DNA of 33,404 nt, from NCBI RefSeq assembly GCF_007989105.1, contig NZ_BJVK01000023.1, positions 1-33,404 of the forward strand. Direction: 5' to 3'. Source of the DNA: Lentilactobacillus kefiri (lineage in GTDB: Bacteria > Bacillota > Bacilli > Lactobacillales > Lactobacillaceae). Position 1 is the stretch's first letter, and each line of letters opens with the position of its first letter. A program made the position numbers and the translations under genes. A model generated the notes under the pieces. It made no database searches. It saw nothing but the letters and a program-made list of their open reading frames with translations, and was not told the origin of the DNA. Shown in pieces: positions 17,500-25,677 of the stretch.

Positions 17500-17571
17500 T
17501 CGCGGTTTGTATTGAGATTTTAATGTTTTTATTTTATTATGAAATTTGTGACTAATTGAGGAGGAAACTCA

Positions 17572-18840
17572 GTGAAATACGAGATTGCAAAAGGAATTGG
17601 CCTAACGACGATTCCAACAACTAAATTTAAAAATAGTAAGATCATCATTAACTTTACGTTTCGGGCTCATCATGAGAACTATGCCAAGCTGGCTTTGTTG
17701 GCTGAACTTCTTGAAAACTGTTCCGCAAAGTATGACAGTGAATTACTTGTGTCCCGTCAACTTTCAAAAATGTATGGTGCAAGTTTTGGTGTAACGGTCC
17801 TTCGTTATGGAAATCAACATACATTGCAAGTTTCAATAACCTTTCCCAACGATAAATATCTTCCTCCCAAGAGTGAATTGACTTCCGAAATTTTGGATTT
17901 TCTGCGGGAAATGATTGAAGACCCATTTGTCGATGGCGACCAGTTTAACCTAGCCTATTTTCGAATTCACCAAAACAACATGGTGAATTATTTGGACTCA
18001 ATTCAGGATAACAAAGGATTCTTCTCAACCTTGCAACTTCAAAAGTTGTATTATTCAAACGATCAGGATCATGGCAGCTTCTTGATGGGAACTCCCAAAG
18101 AAACGAAGGCCATTACCTCTCCAAAGCTGTATGAGTTTTATGGCCAAGTCCTTTCCCAATCAAAGATTTCGATTTTGGTCGGCGGCGATCTTGATGAAAA
18201 CGTTGTGGTTAACGGATTTAAAAAATTCCGATCATTCGTTGACCGGACACCGGATACTTTTGATTTGAAAGTAGTCCCAGACAACGTTGAAAAGGTTCAA
18301 CGGGGAACTAAAAATATTGCCGGCTCCCAATCGGTTTTAAGCATTGCTTATCGTTTGCCGATTTATTTTGGGGATGCCCAATACTTTCCAGCCGTCATCT
18401 TTAATCAGTTGTTTGGTGGATCAAGCAGATCCTTGCTGTTTACAAATGTCCGTGAAAAAAACAGTATGGCTTACGATATTCACAGCAGTTACAATTCCCT
18501 GGTTGGAATGGCCAGTGTTCAAGCCGGAATTGATTACAAGAACGAAGAGCGGGTAACGGAAATGGTCGCAGAGCAGTTAAAACAAATGATTGACGGTCAC
18601 TATTCCGATGAACTATTGGAAGGCGTCAAACAAGCGCTGATCAATCAGCATCGCTCCGAAGCCGATCATCTCAGCGCCCTTATTGAAAAGCAGTACGTTC
18701 AGCAGATCATGGGCTTTAGCCTAAGTGACGCAGACTGGGAGTCTCAAGTTGAGGCAGTCAATCGGGAACAGATTTCCGAAGTTGCCAAGCAGATGTCCTT
18801 AAGGGCCGTTTACCAACTTAATAGCAGGGGGCAATCATAA
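17572..18840 (+). CDS. ymfF: M16-family peptidase-like protein, zinc site absent (YmfF type)
   Basis: Insulinase-fold protein of the pair YmfF/YmfH conserved in Firmicutes. At the position where active M16 enzymes have HxxEH, this 422-residue protein reads ALLAELLENCS (about 41-51), so the metal ligands are missing and it is probably the non-catalytic half of a heterodimer. The C-terminal half has the usual M16 pattern FNQLFGGSSRSLLFTNVREKNSMAY. It starts at GTG 17572, preceded by GAGGAGGAA. Its stop and the start of the next gene share one base (TAATG at 18838-18842), indicating tight coupling. The biological substrate is not established from sequence. Confidence 0.88.
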   Translation: MKYEIAKGIGLTTIPTTKFKNSKIIINFTFRAHHENYAKLALLAELLENCSAKYDSELLVSRQLSKMYGASFGVTVLRYGNQHTLQVSITFPNDKYLPPKSELTSEILDFLREMIEDPFVDGDQFNLAYFRIHQNNMVNYLDSIQDNKGFFSTLQLQKLYYSNDQDHGSFLMGTPKETKAITSPKLYEFYGQVLSQSKISILVGGDLDENVVVNGFKKFRSFVDRTPDTFDLKVVPDNVEKVQRGTKNIAGSQSVLSIAYRLPIYFGDAQYFPAVIFNQLFGGSSRSLLFTNVREKNSMAYDIHSSYNSLVGMASVQAGIDYKNEERVTEMVAEQLKQMIDGHYSDELLEGVKQALINQHRSEADHLSALIEKQYVQQIMGFSLSDADWESQVEAVNREQISEVAKQMSLRAVYQLNSRGQS

Positions 18841-20132
18841 TGGAATTAATTGACTATCCCAATTACAACGAGAAATTATATGTTCAAAAACTTGCGAATG
18901 GTCTGACGGTTTATCTTCAGCCAAAAGCAGGATTTAACAAAACAACTGCTGTTCTTGGCGTAAATTATGGTTCAATTGACAGTGAATTTATGCTGAATGG
19001 TGAAAAGGTTGTTCAACCGGCTGGAATTGCGCACTTCCTCGAGCACAAAATGTTCGACAAAAAAGACTATGACGTCTTTGAGTTGTTCAATAAAACCGGT
19101 GCCCGTTCAAACGCATTTACCAGCTTTACCAAAACCAACTATCTGTTCTCAACGGCCGAGTCTGTCAAAGAGAACTTGGATATTTTATTGGACTTTGTCC
19201 AGATTCCATATTTTACCCAACAAAAAGTTGAACGTGAAAAAGGGATTATTGATCAAGAAATTAATATGTATAAAAATGATCCGGATAATCAGGCATATTT
19301 TGAGACAATTGCCAATTTGTACCCGCATTCTGTTTTGTCCAACGATATTGCAGGGGACGTTCCTTCGGTTGATAAGATCACCCTTGAAGATGTTGAACTT
19401 GCATATAACACATTTTATCGTCCCGAAAATATGAGCTTGTTTATCGCAGGCAAATTAGATCCCGATCAGACACTTGAATGGATTGAGGCTAATCAAGCCC
19501 GCAAGCAATCACCAGAACCGGTGACTGTCAAAAGACTGATGACATTACCGCAGACTGATTCGGAAGGCATTCATCGTTCAACAATGGATGTATCCAGACC
19601 AAAAGTGACTTTGGGACTTCGTGGAAACGATCCGGTTCCAAAGGGTCGTGAAGGACTCAAGTATGAAATTGCAATTTCGGCCATGTTTGACCTGTTTTTG
19701 AGTGAAAACTCGATTGAATATGATAAACTGTATCATGATGAAATCATTGATGACTCGTTTTCTTGGGAGTTTGAAAACGAACGCGGCTTTCATTTTGCCG
19801 TCATCAGTTGTGATACAACTCAGCCGCTTGAATTAATTAAGCGATTGAAGGAAATCATTTCGACTATTCCCGACAAAATCCACAATTTAACCAGCGAATT
19901 TCAGCTGCAAAAAAATGAGTTGTTTGGAAATTATATCGAGATGATGGATTCCGAAGAAACAATTAGTGGTCAATTTGACGGGTTCATAGGTGAACCTGTT
20001 ACAATATATGATGAAGTTGAGATATTAAAATCAATGACGTTAGATGACGTTGCAGCTGTTGCCACCGACTTTTTGAAGACGGCAACTGTTCAAGAAGGCC
20101 TGATTCAAAATCATGAACAGCCAACTGATTGA
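18840..20132 (+). CDS. ymfH: M16-family zinc metallopeptidase (YmfH type)
   Basis: Catalytic partner of the preceding protein. The 430-residue product contains the inverted zinc motif HFLEH at 65-69 and a likely third ligand E140 in IIDQEINMY, spaced about as in M16 enzymes. The conserved RSNAFTSFTKTNYLFST region follows the motif. The ATG overlaps the stop of the previous gene by one base. These two genes commonly lie before rodZ and pgsA in Bacillales and Lactobacillales, as here. Activity is inferred from the motif; the substrate is unknown to me. Confidence 0.9.
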   Translation: MELIDYPNYNEKLYVQKLANGLTVYLQPKAGFNKTTAVLGVNYGSIDSEFMLNGEKVVQPAGIAHFLEHKMFDKKDYDVFELFNKTGARSNAFTSFTKTNYLFSTAESVKENLDILLDFVQIPYFTQQKVEREKGIIDQEINMYKNDPDNQAYFETIANLYPHSVLSNDIAGDVPSVDKITLEDVELAYNTFYRPENMSLFIAGKLDPDQTLEWIEANQARKQSPEPVTVKRLMTLPQTDSEGIHRSTMDVSRPKVTLGLRGNDPVPKGREGLKYEIAISAMFDLFLSENSIEYDKLYHDEIIDDSFSWEFENERGFHFAVISCDTTQPLELIKRLKEIISTIPDKIHNLTSEFQLQKNELFGNYIEMMDSEETISGQFDGFIGEPVTIYDEVEILKSMTLDDVAAVATDFLKTATVQEGLIQNHEQPTD

Positions 20133-20163
20133 TTTATAATACTTACTTTATGAATTACTTAAA

Positions 20164-20191
20164 TTAATAACCATTTACCTTATGATATACT
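20164..20191 (+). promoter_or_regulatory. rodZ promoter candidate
   Basis: TTAATA (20164-20169), a 16-base spacer and TATACT (20186-20191), some 37 bases before the rodZ start. Confidence 0.5.
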
Positions 20192-20227
20192 TTAGATATA
20201 AGACAAATAATTCAATGGAGAATGAGT

Positions 20228-21301
20228 ATGAGCGACGAAAAAGATAGTTTAACAATTGGAAAGAAATTACACGATGCCCGAGTTGCAAAGGGCTACACTT
20301 TAGATGACCTGCAAAAGAACACCAAGATTCAAAAACGTTATTTGATTGCAATTGAAGACAACGATTTTGATTCTTTACCCGGTGAATTCTATGTCCGGGC
20401 CTTTGTCAAACAGTATGCTGATTCAGTTGGTTTGGATGGTAGTGAATTGCTGAGTCAGTTTGATACCAAATTACCAGATACGGAAGATCCCGAGTACGTT
20501 GATCGAGTTAATGACGACAATCCAGAGACCCGTTCTGCCCAACGAAAAGTTGAGGAACGAAATGATAAGCTGCGTCGTTATATCCCAATCATTTCAGTGT
20601 CCGTAGTGGTCCTGATTATTTTGATTGCCATTTGGGTTGCGGCTGCCAGGAGTACTCGAAACACAGCTAAGACGCAAATTGAAACCAGTAAGGTTTCGGT
20701 TTCAGGCAACAAATCCGCCAGTTCCAAATCATCAAGTACCAAGAAGCCTAAGACAACTAAGAAGTCCAGCGGGGTTACTTTCAAGAAGGTCACTGCTTCA
20801 GGCAGTAACATTACTTATCAGGTAACCGGGACATCTGGCAAGGTACCTTTGAAGATTGCCGCAACTGGAACTGCCAGCGCATGGACATCCGTTTCTGCGG
20901 ATGGGACATCATTGTGGCAGGCATCATTGACCAGTGGCAAATCACATACCATTTCTTTGCCAAGCAGCACGAATACCGTTACGATTAATGCCGGAAATGC
21001 GGAAGCTACTCAAATCACGGTTGATGGCAAGAAGCTGAAGTTAGCTGCTCCTTTAAACAGTGGTTCAACTCAGGTTCGGGTTATTACCTTACAATTTGGT
21101 AAGTCAAGCTCTTCAGCATCAAGCAGCAGTTCAAGTTCTGCAGCTACCAGCTCATCCACAACAACTACTGGGACCACCGGTACAACAGGAACCTCTTCTA
21201 CAACCGGTACTAATAGTGGCACCACCGGTACCACAAGTGGAACCGGAACAACTGGTACAAGTACCGATAACAGTAATACCGGCACTACCAATAGTTATTA
21301 A
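20228..21301 (+). CDS. rodZ: cell-shape protein RodZ (HTH, membrane segment, DUF4115) with Ser/Thr/Gly-rich tail
   Basis: Bitopic membrane protein that couples MreB filaments to wall synthesis. The 357-residue protein has a cytoplasmic Cro/CI-type helix-turn-helix (about 8-75, KLHDARVAKGYTLDDLQKNT), a charged linker, one membrane segment (118-140), a Lys/Ser linker, and an external beta domain (about 183-290) of the DUF4115 type. Residues 293-357 are almost only S, T, G and A with some N: a serine block followed by GTTGTTGTS-like units. I start at 20228 because GGAG is 7 bases ahead; the in-frame ATG at 20222 is only one base from it. Neighbours ymfF/ymfH and pgsA match the usual locus. Confidence 0.92.
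   Translation: MSDEKDSLTIGKKLHDARVAKGYTLDDLQKNTKIQKRYLIAIEDNDFDSLPGEFYVRAFVKQYADSVGLDGSELLSQFDTKLPDTEDPEYVDRVNDDNPETRSAQRKVEERNDKLRRYIPIISVSVVVLIILIAIWVAAARSTRNTAKTQIETSKVSVSGNKSASSKSSSTKKPKTTKKSSGVTFKKVTASGSNITYQVTGTSGKVPLKIAATGTASAWTSVSADGTSLWQASLTSGKSHTISLPSSTNTVTINAGNAEATQITVDGKKLKLAAPLNSGSTQVRVITLQFGKSSSSASSSSSSSAATSSSTTTTGTTGTTGTSSTTGTNSGTTGTTSGTGTTGTSTDNSNTGTTNSY
21104..21298 (+). repeat. low-complexity Ser/Thr/Gly-coding repeat in rodZ
   Basis: The end of rodZ encodes a poly-serine stretch, then irregular repeats of Gly-Thr-Thr, with recurring ACCGGTAC-type DNA words. Being built of short units, it is a candidate for length variation between strains. Confidence 0.7.
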
Positions 21302-21318
21302 TCAGCTGGAGGTTAAAC

Positions 21319-21900
21319 ATGAATTTACCTAATAAGTTAACAATGTTTAGAATTATTTTGATACCGTTTTTTATCTTAATTCTTGCAGTCCCAATTCTTT
21401 CAGGGAGTGTTGTTTGGGCTGGAACAACGATTAGTATGACCAGATTAATTGCCACCATCATTTTTGTTGCTGCATCCTTAACTGATTTTCTGGATGGCCA
21501 AATTGCTCGTCGAAAGCACTTGGTTACCAATTTTGGTAAGTTTGCGGATCCACTGGCAGATAAAATGTTGGTCATGACCGCTTTTCTATTTTTAGTTGGC
21601 CTTGGCGATGTTCCTGCTTGGGTCGCCGCAATTATCGTTTGTCGTGAACTGGCTGTTACCGGCTTACGTCTGATTGTTGCCGAAAACCAAGGGCAGGTAA
21701 TTGCTGCTGCATGGCCTGGCAAGATCAAGACGACCACCCAAATGTTGGCCATCATCCTGTTATTCTTAAATAACGTTTTATTCAGTGCAATTAATATCCC
21801 AATGGGATTGATTCTGTTATATACTTGCTTGTTCTTTACGATTTATTCAGGAATTGATTATTTCGTCCAAAACCGTTCAGTATTTTCAGATTCATTTTAA
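21319..21900 (+). CDS. pgsA: CDP-diacylglycerol--glycerol-3-phosphate 3-phosphatidyltransferase
   Basis: Integral membrane enzyme making phosphatidylglycerol phosphate, the committed step to phosphatidylglycerol and cardiolipin. The 193-residue protein has the full CDP-alcohol phosphotransferase motif: D56, D59-G60, A63-R64, G73, D77 and D81, with several membrane segments around it (about 8-28, 42-58, 88-108, 130-170). GGAGG precedes the ATG. It follows rodZ by 17 bases, probably in one transcript, and is closed by a terminator. The neighbourhood rodZ-pgsA-cinA-recA is standard in Firmicutes. Confidence 0.96.
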   Translation: MNLPNKLTMFRIILIPFFILILAVPILSGSVVWAGTTISMTRLIATIIFVAASLTDFLDGQIARRKHLVTNFGKFADPLADKMLVMTAFLFLVGLGDVPAWVAAIIVCRELAVTGLRLIVAENQGQVIAAAWPGKIKTTTQMLAIILLFLNNVLFSAINIPMGLILLYTCLFFTIYSGIDYFVQNRSVFSDSF

Positions 21901-21911
21901 ACACGACAGTT

Positions 21912-21947
21912 GCCGGAAGGTTCATGAAAATGAGTCTTTCGGCTTTT
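21912..21947 (+). terminator. terminator after pgsA
   Basis: Stem GCCGGAAG (21912-21919) with CTTTCGGC (21936-21943), extended by an inner TCAT/ATGA helix, then TTTT and a second T-run at 21952-21958. Confidence 0.8.
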
Positions 21948-22020
21948 GTGTATTTTTTGAGCAGAAAAAGAAAATATTTTGTTGATTGTTCGTAACTAAT
22001 AATTAGAAGGAGCAGTAAAG

Positions 22021-22491
22021 ATGACTTTAGAACAAACGTTAGTAAATGAACTTTTATCTCGACACATCACGATCACGGCCGCAGAGAGTCTGACAGCTGG
22101 AGAATTCCAAAGTACGCTTGGCAACGTTCCGGGAGTCTCAGAAGTTTTTGAAGGAGGATTTGTCACCTATTCGAATAAAGTGAAAGAACAGCTTTTACAC
22201 ATTCCAAGTGATGTGATTGATGAAAACGGGGTTGTCAGCAAGCCAACTGCGATTTGGATGGCAAATCAGGCTCGAAGTATTATGAATAAAGATCTGGCAG
22301 TTTCATTTACTGGGGTTGCCGGGCCTGACACTTTGGAGGGAAATCCTGCTGGAACGGTTTGGATAGGGGTTGCCTATGGCACACAACAAACTTATGCAAA
22401 GAAATTTCAGTTTAAAGGTGAACGAAACGAGATCCGCCACGCTTCAGTGAATGCGGGGCTTCAGATGGCTTTGGATATGATTCATAAATAA
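22021..22491 (+). CDS. CinA C-terminal domain protein (nicotinamide-nucleotide amidase, PncC-like)
   Basis: Stand-alone amidohydrolase domain that in other bacteria deamidates nicotinamide mononucleotide in NAD recycling. The 156-residue protein has the family features AESLTAGEF, FEGGFVTYSNKVK, VSFTGVAGPD and NPAGTVWIGVAY. CinA in this chromosomal position is normally a protein of over 400 residues with an N-terminal MoaB/MogA-like (COG1058) domain; here that half is missing. The gene has its own AAGGAG and ATG, and the 120 bases upstream hold a terminator and no remnant of the N-terminal domain, so this looks like a settled short form rather than a fresh truncation. It lies just before recA as cinA usually does. 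Confidence 0.88.
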   Translation: MTLEQTLVNELLSRHITITAAESLTAGEFQSTLGNVPGVSEVFEGGFVTYSNKVKEQLLHIPSDVIDENGVVSKPTAIWMANQARSIMNKDLAVSFTGVAGPDTLEGNPAGTVWIGVAYGTQQTYAKKFQFKGERNEIRHASVNAGLQMALDMIHK

Positions 22492-22498
22492 TCTTAAT

Positions 22499-22512
22499 CG
22501 AACTTTTGTTCG
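22499..22512 (+). promoter_or_regulatory. LexA (DinR) operator of recA
   Basis: CGAACTTTTGTTCG is a perfect match to the Gram-positive SOS box pattern CGAAC-N4-GTTCG, placed just upstream of the recA -35 box. It implies repression by LexA and induction on DNA damage. Confidence 0.88.
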
Positions 22513-22520
22513 CATTTTTA

Positions 22521-22549
22521 TTGCTTTTTTCGAAAATCATTAGTATAGT
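22521..22549 (+). promoter_or_regulatory. recA promoter
   Basis: TTGCTT (22521-22526), 17-base spacer, TATAGT (22544-22549); the LexA box ends 8 bases upstream of the -35. Confidence 0.8.
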
Positions 22550-22591
22550 TAATTAGTAAACTTTTCCGTTTAGGATAGTGGGAGGAATTTA

Positions 22592-23734
22592 ATGGCTGAC
22601 CAAAGAAAAGTAGCTTTAGATAAAGCCTTAAAAAACATTGAAAAAGAATTTGGTAAAGGATCAATCATGAGGATGGGTGATAAAGCCGATACTCAGATTT
22701 CAACCATTCCATCAGGCTCACTTGCCTTGGATGATGCTTTAGGTGTCGGTGGTTATCCACGAGGAAGAATCGTGGAAATCTATGGGCCTGAAAGTTCAGG
22801 TAAGACGACGGTTGCCTTACATGCCGTAGCCGAAGTGCAAAAACGTGGTGGAACAGCCGCTTATATTGATGCTGAAAACGCGCTTGATCCAGTGTACGCA
22901 ACTCATCTTGGTGTTAATATTGATGATCTGTTGCTTTCACAACCTGATACTGGTGAACAGGGATTACAAATCACCGATGCATTGGTAACCAGTGGTGCAA
23001 TTGATATCGTTGTCATTGATTCAGTTGCTGCCTTGGTTCCCCGTGCAGAAATTGAAGGTGAAATGGGAGATGCCCATGTTGGTCTGCAAGCACGACTGAT
23101 GTCACAGGCACTTCGAAAGCTTTCCGGAACAATCAGCAAAACAAAGACAATTGCGATCTTTATTAACCAGATTCGTGAAAAAGTTGGTGTCATGTTTGGT
23201 AACCCTGAGACAACTCCAGGTGGCCGAGCATTGAAGTTCTATGCAACAATTCGTCTGGAAATCCGTCGTGCCGAACAAATTAAAGACGGCACAAACATCA
23301 TTGGTAACCGGGTTCGAATTAAAGTTGTTAAGAACAAGGTTGCGCCGCCATTCAAACGGGCCGAAGTTGATATCATGTACGGAAAGGGAATTTCCCAATC
23401 CGGAGAATTGGTTGATATGGCCGTTGATAAGGACATTATTGATAAATCCGGTTCATGGTACTCATATGGTGAGGAACGAATTGGCCAAGGACGTGAGAAC
23501 GCCAAGACTTATCTGGAAGAGCATAAGGATATGTATGATGAGATCATGAAAAAGGTCAGAACAGCATATGATATTCCTGATGATGCTGATTCAGGTAAGA
23601 CTGACAGCTCGAAAAAGTCTAGTGCCAAGAAGACCGATAAAAAGACTGATAAGAAGGATTCCAAGAAGGAAACTTCAACGGCTTCTTCAAAAGAAACCAA
23701 AGTTGACAGTATCGATTTGGATATTGGTAAATAA
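22592..23734 (+). CDS. recA: recombinase RecA
   Basis: DNA-strand-exchange ATPase, central to recombinational repair and to LexA self-cleavage in the SOS response. The 380-residue protein has Walker A GPESSGKT at 65-72, the DNA-binding loop regions ([11 protein letters not shown] and [22 protein letters not shown]) and the usual C-terminal domain. The final 40-odd residues are a low-complexity Lys/Ser/Thr/Asp tail (repeated KKTDKK, KKDSKK) before the end sequence [10 protein letters not shown]. coli RecA ends in an acidic tail instead. GGGAGGA precedes the ATG. Controlled by its own promoter with a LexA box, and followed by a strong terminator. Confidence 0.98.
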   Translation: MADQRKVALDKALKNIEKEFGKGSIMRMGDKADTQISTIPSGSLALDDALGVGGYPRGRIVEIYGPESSGKTTVALHAVAEVQKRGGTAAYIDAENALDPVYATHLGVNIDDLLLSQPDTGEQGLQITDALVTSGAIDIVVIDSVAALVPRAEIEGEMGDAHVGLQARLMSQALRKLSGTISKTKTIAIFINQIREKVGVMFGNPETTPGGRALKFYATIRLEIRRAEQIKDGTNIIGNRVRIKVVKNKVAPPFKRAEVDIMYGKGISQSGELVDMAVDKDIIDKSGSWYSYGEERIGQGRENAKTYLEEHKDMYDEIMKKVRTAYDIPDDADSGKTDSSKKSSAKKTDKKTDKKDSKKETSTASSKETKVDSIDLDIGK

Positions 23735-23763
23735 ATTGGTTATACCAAAATTAATCCTTTTAG

Positions 23764-23796
23764 AATGGACACCCCGTAACGAGGTGTCCATTTTTT
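23764..23796 (+). terminator. terminator of recA
   Basis: Perfect 10-bp stem AATGGACACC/GGTGTCCATT (23764-23773/23783-23792) around a 9-base loop, with T6 at 23791-23796. Confidence 0.92.
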
Positions 23797-23904
23797 GTTG
23801 TGAAAGCATGGTAGGCTAGGCGTTTGTGAAACATTTTGAAACAACTTAATCATCATTTAAGATTGTTGCTATATACAACTATTCGGCTTGACCGTGTAAA
23901 GATG

Positions 23905-23949
23905 ATTGACACTAATGAAAACAAACATTAAAATAAGAATTGTGTCAAT
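23905..23949 (+). promoter_or_regulatory. rny promoter embraced by an inverted repeat
   Basis: TTGACA (23906-23911), 17-base spacer and TAAAAT (23929-23934) make a near-consensus promoter. The 8-base sequence ATTGACAC (23905-23912) that includes the -35 is repeated inverted as GTGTCAAT (23942-23949) near the expected transcription start. This could be an operator or chance. The rest of the 280-base gap between recA and rny is A/T-rich and contains no gene that I can support. Confidence 0.65.
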
Positions 23950-24014
23950 AATCAAATAACATCTATTAATTGGTTAAAAATAATCATTTTTTGATGATTT
24001 GGAGGTGAAAAGCC

Positions 24015-25595
24015 ATGACCATGGCTGGGATAATCCTCGCAATCATCGCTATAATTGTTGTTGGTTTTGTTGGTATTTTAAGCTTTGTAATCGGCAAGTC
24101 TGCACAAAAGAAGATCCACGAGAAAAATCTTGACTCCGCTAATGGGTCTGCCAAGAACATTTTGACAGAAGCCAAGAAAAAGGCTGAAACAGTGGTAAAA
24201 GAAGCCACTTTATCTGCCCAGGAGAAGAATCACCGTTACCGTTCTTCAGTTGAAAAAGAATTGAAGACTCGGCGTGCGGAAATTCAAAAACAAGAGGATC
24301 GCTTACTGCAGCGAGAAGAAGCTTTGGATCGGAAAGACAGCGCTTTTGAACGTCGAGAGAGCTCGTTGAACCGAAAAGAGCAGAAGATTAATCGTGAACA
24401 ACAGAATTTAGTTACACAACAAGATGAAGCAAACTCACTTATTGCAAAACGCCAAGCCGAAGTTGAAAAAGTTGCTGCTTTAACTCAACCGGAAGCTCGG
24501 GACATGATTTTGAAAGAAACTAGCGATACATTGGCTGAAGAAAAGGCTCGAATGGTAAAGGAAAGTTATTACCAGGCCCAAAAAGAAGCTGATGAGAATG
24601 CTAAGAATCTCATAATTGAAGCAATTCAGCAAAGTTCAGCGGACGTTGTCTCAGAGACAACCGTATCCGTTGTCAGTCTTCCAAACGAAGATATGAAAGG
24701 TCGAATTATTGGTCGTGAAGGCCGTAATATTCGGACTTTTGAAACATTAACTGGAATTGACTTAATTATTGATGACACGCCACAAGCAGTTGTACTGAGC
24801 GGCTTTGATCCAATTCGAAGAGAAGTTGCGAAAATGACACTTGAAAAGTTAATTAAGGATGGTCGAATCCATCCAGCACGGATTGAAGAAATGGTTGAAA
24901 AGAGCCGTAAAGAGCTTGACGAACGGATCCAAGAAATTGGTGAAGAAACGTTATTTGACCTTGGAATTCATTCTATGAGTCCAGATATGATCAAACTTGT
25001 TGGACAACTTAACTTTAAGATTGATCATGGGCAGAATTTGCTTAGTCATTCAATTGAGGTCGCCAAGTTGGCGGGTGCTTTTGCAGCAGAATTAGGTGAG
25101 GATGTTACTTTAGCTAAACGCGCAGGATTATTACACGATATCGGAAAAGCTGCGAATAATGGTGTTGAGGGATCACATGTACAAGTTGGTGTTGATTATG
25201 CCAAGAAGTATCATGAAAGTCCGGTCGTTATTGACGCTATCAAAGGTTATGAAGAAGGCCATAATCCAGAAACAATTATTTCTGAATTGGTTGCTGTTGC
25301 TGAAAAGATTGCGATTTCGCGTCCAGGAGCACACAGTGAATCACTTGAAAGCTTTGTTCACCGACTTGATAGTCTCGAAAAGATCACCGACAGCTTTGAC
25401 GAAGTTCAAAAGAGTTACGCAATTCAAGCGGGTCGAGAGATTCGTGTGATTGCAAAGCCCGAAGATATAACGGATACACAAGCAATTGTGCTTTCCCGTC
25501 AGATTAAACAAAAGATTGAAAATGAAATGAAGTATCCTGGTCACATCAAAGTAACAGTTATCAGGGAAGTTCGTTCAGTCGAATACGCAAGATAA
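24015..25595 (+). CDS. rny: ribonuclease Y
   Basis: Membrane-anchored endoribonuclease that initiates bulk mRNA decay in many Firmicutes. The 526-residue protein has an N-terminal membrane segment (about 3-25), a long charged coiled coil (about 40-200), a KH domain with [15 protein letters not shown] (about 212-275) and an HD domain with the metal-binding HD pair at H374-D375 (LLHDIGK). Length matches B. subtilis RNase Y (520). GGAGG precedes the ATG by 9 bases. Neighbours recA and ymdB are its usual partners. Confidence 0.96.
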   Translation: MTMAGIILAIIAIIVVGFVGILSFVIGKSAQKKIHEKNLDSANGSAKNILTEAKKKAETVVKEATLSAQEKNHRYRSSVEKELKTRRAEIQKQEDRLLQREEALDRKDSAFERRESSLNRKEQKINREQQNLVTQQDEANSLIAKRQAEVEKVAALTQPEARDMILKETSDTLAEEKARMVKESYYQAQKEADENAKNLIIEAIQQSSADVVSETTVSVVSLPNEDMKGRIIGREGRNIRTFETLTGIDLIIDDTPQAVVLSGFDPIRREVAKMTLEKLIKDGRIHPARIEEMVEKSRKELDERIQEIGEETLFDLGIHSMSPDMIKLVGQLNFKIDHGQNLLSHSIEVAKLAGAFAAELGEDVTLAKRAGLLHDIGKAANNGVEGSHVQVGVDYAKKYHESPVVIDAIKGYEEGHNPETIISELVAVAEKIAISRPGAHSESLESFVHRLDSLEKITDSFDEVQKSYAIQAGREIRVIAKPEDITDTQAIVLSRQIKQKIENEMKYPGHIKVTVIREVRSVEYAR

Positions 25596-25620
25596 AAGAT
25601 CAGAGTCTCTGGTCTTTTTT
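25594..25620 (+). terminator. terminator after rny
   Basis: Stem AAAAGATCAG (25594-25603) with CTGGTCTTTT (25609-25618), one G-U pair, and a T-run to 25620; it overlaps the rny stop codon. Confidence 0.75.
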
Positions 25621-25677
25621 CTTTTATAAATGTTAGAATTATTTTATACAAATTAGAAAGTATCGAGGAAAAAATAA

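Noticed and set aside
21070-21291. Minus-strand frame of 73 residues rich in V, P and L opposite the end of rodZ
   Set aside because: It is the complement of the Ser/Thr/Gly repeat, with no ribosome binding site; composition follows from the repeat.
21285-21755. 156-residue open frame on the minus strand across pgsA
   Set aside because: Lies wholly opposite a well-supported gene, has no recognisable domain and no start signal.
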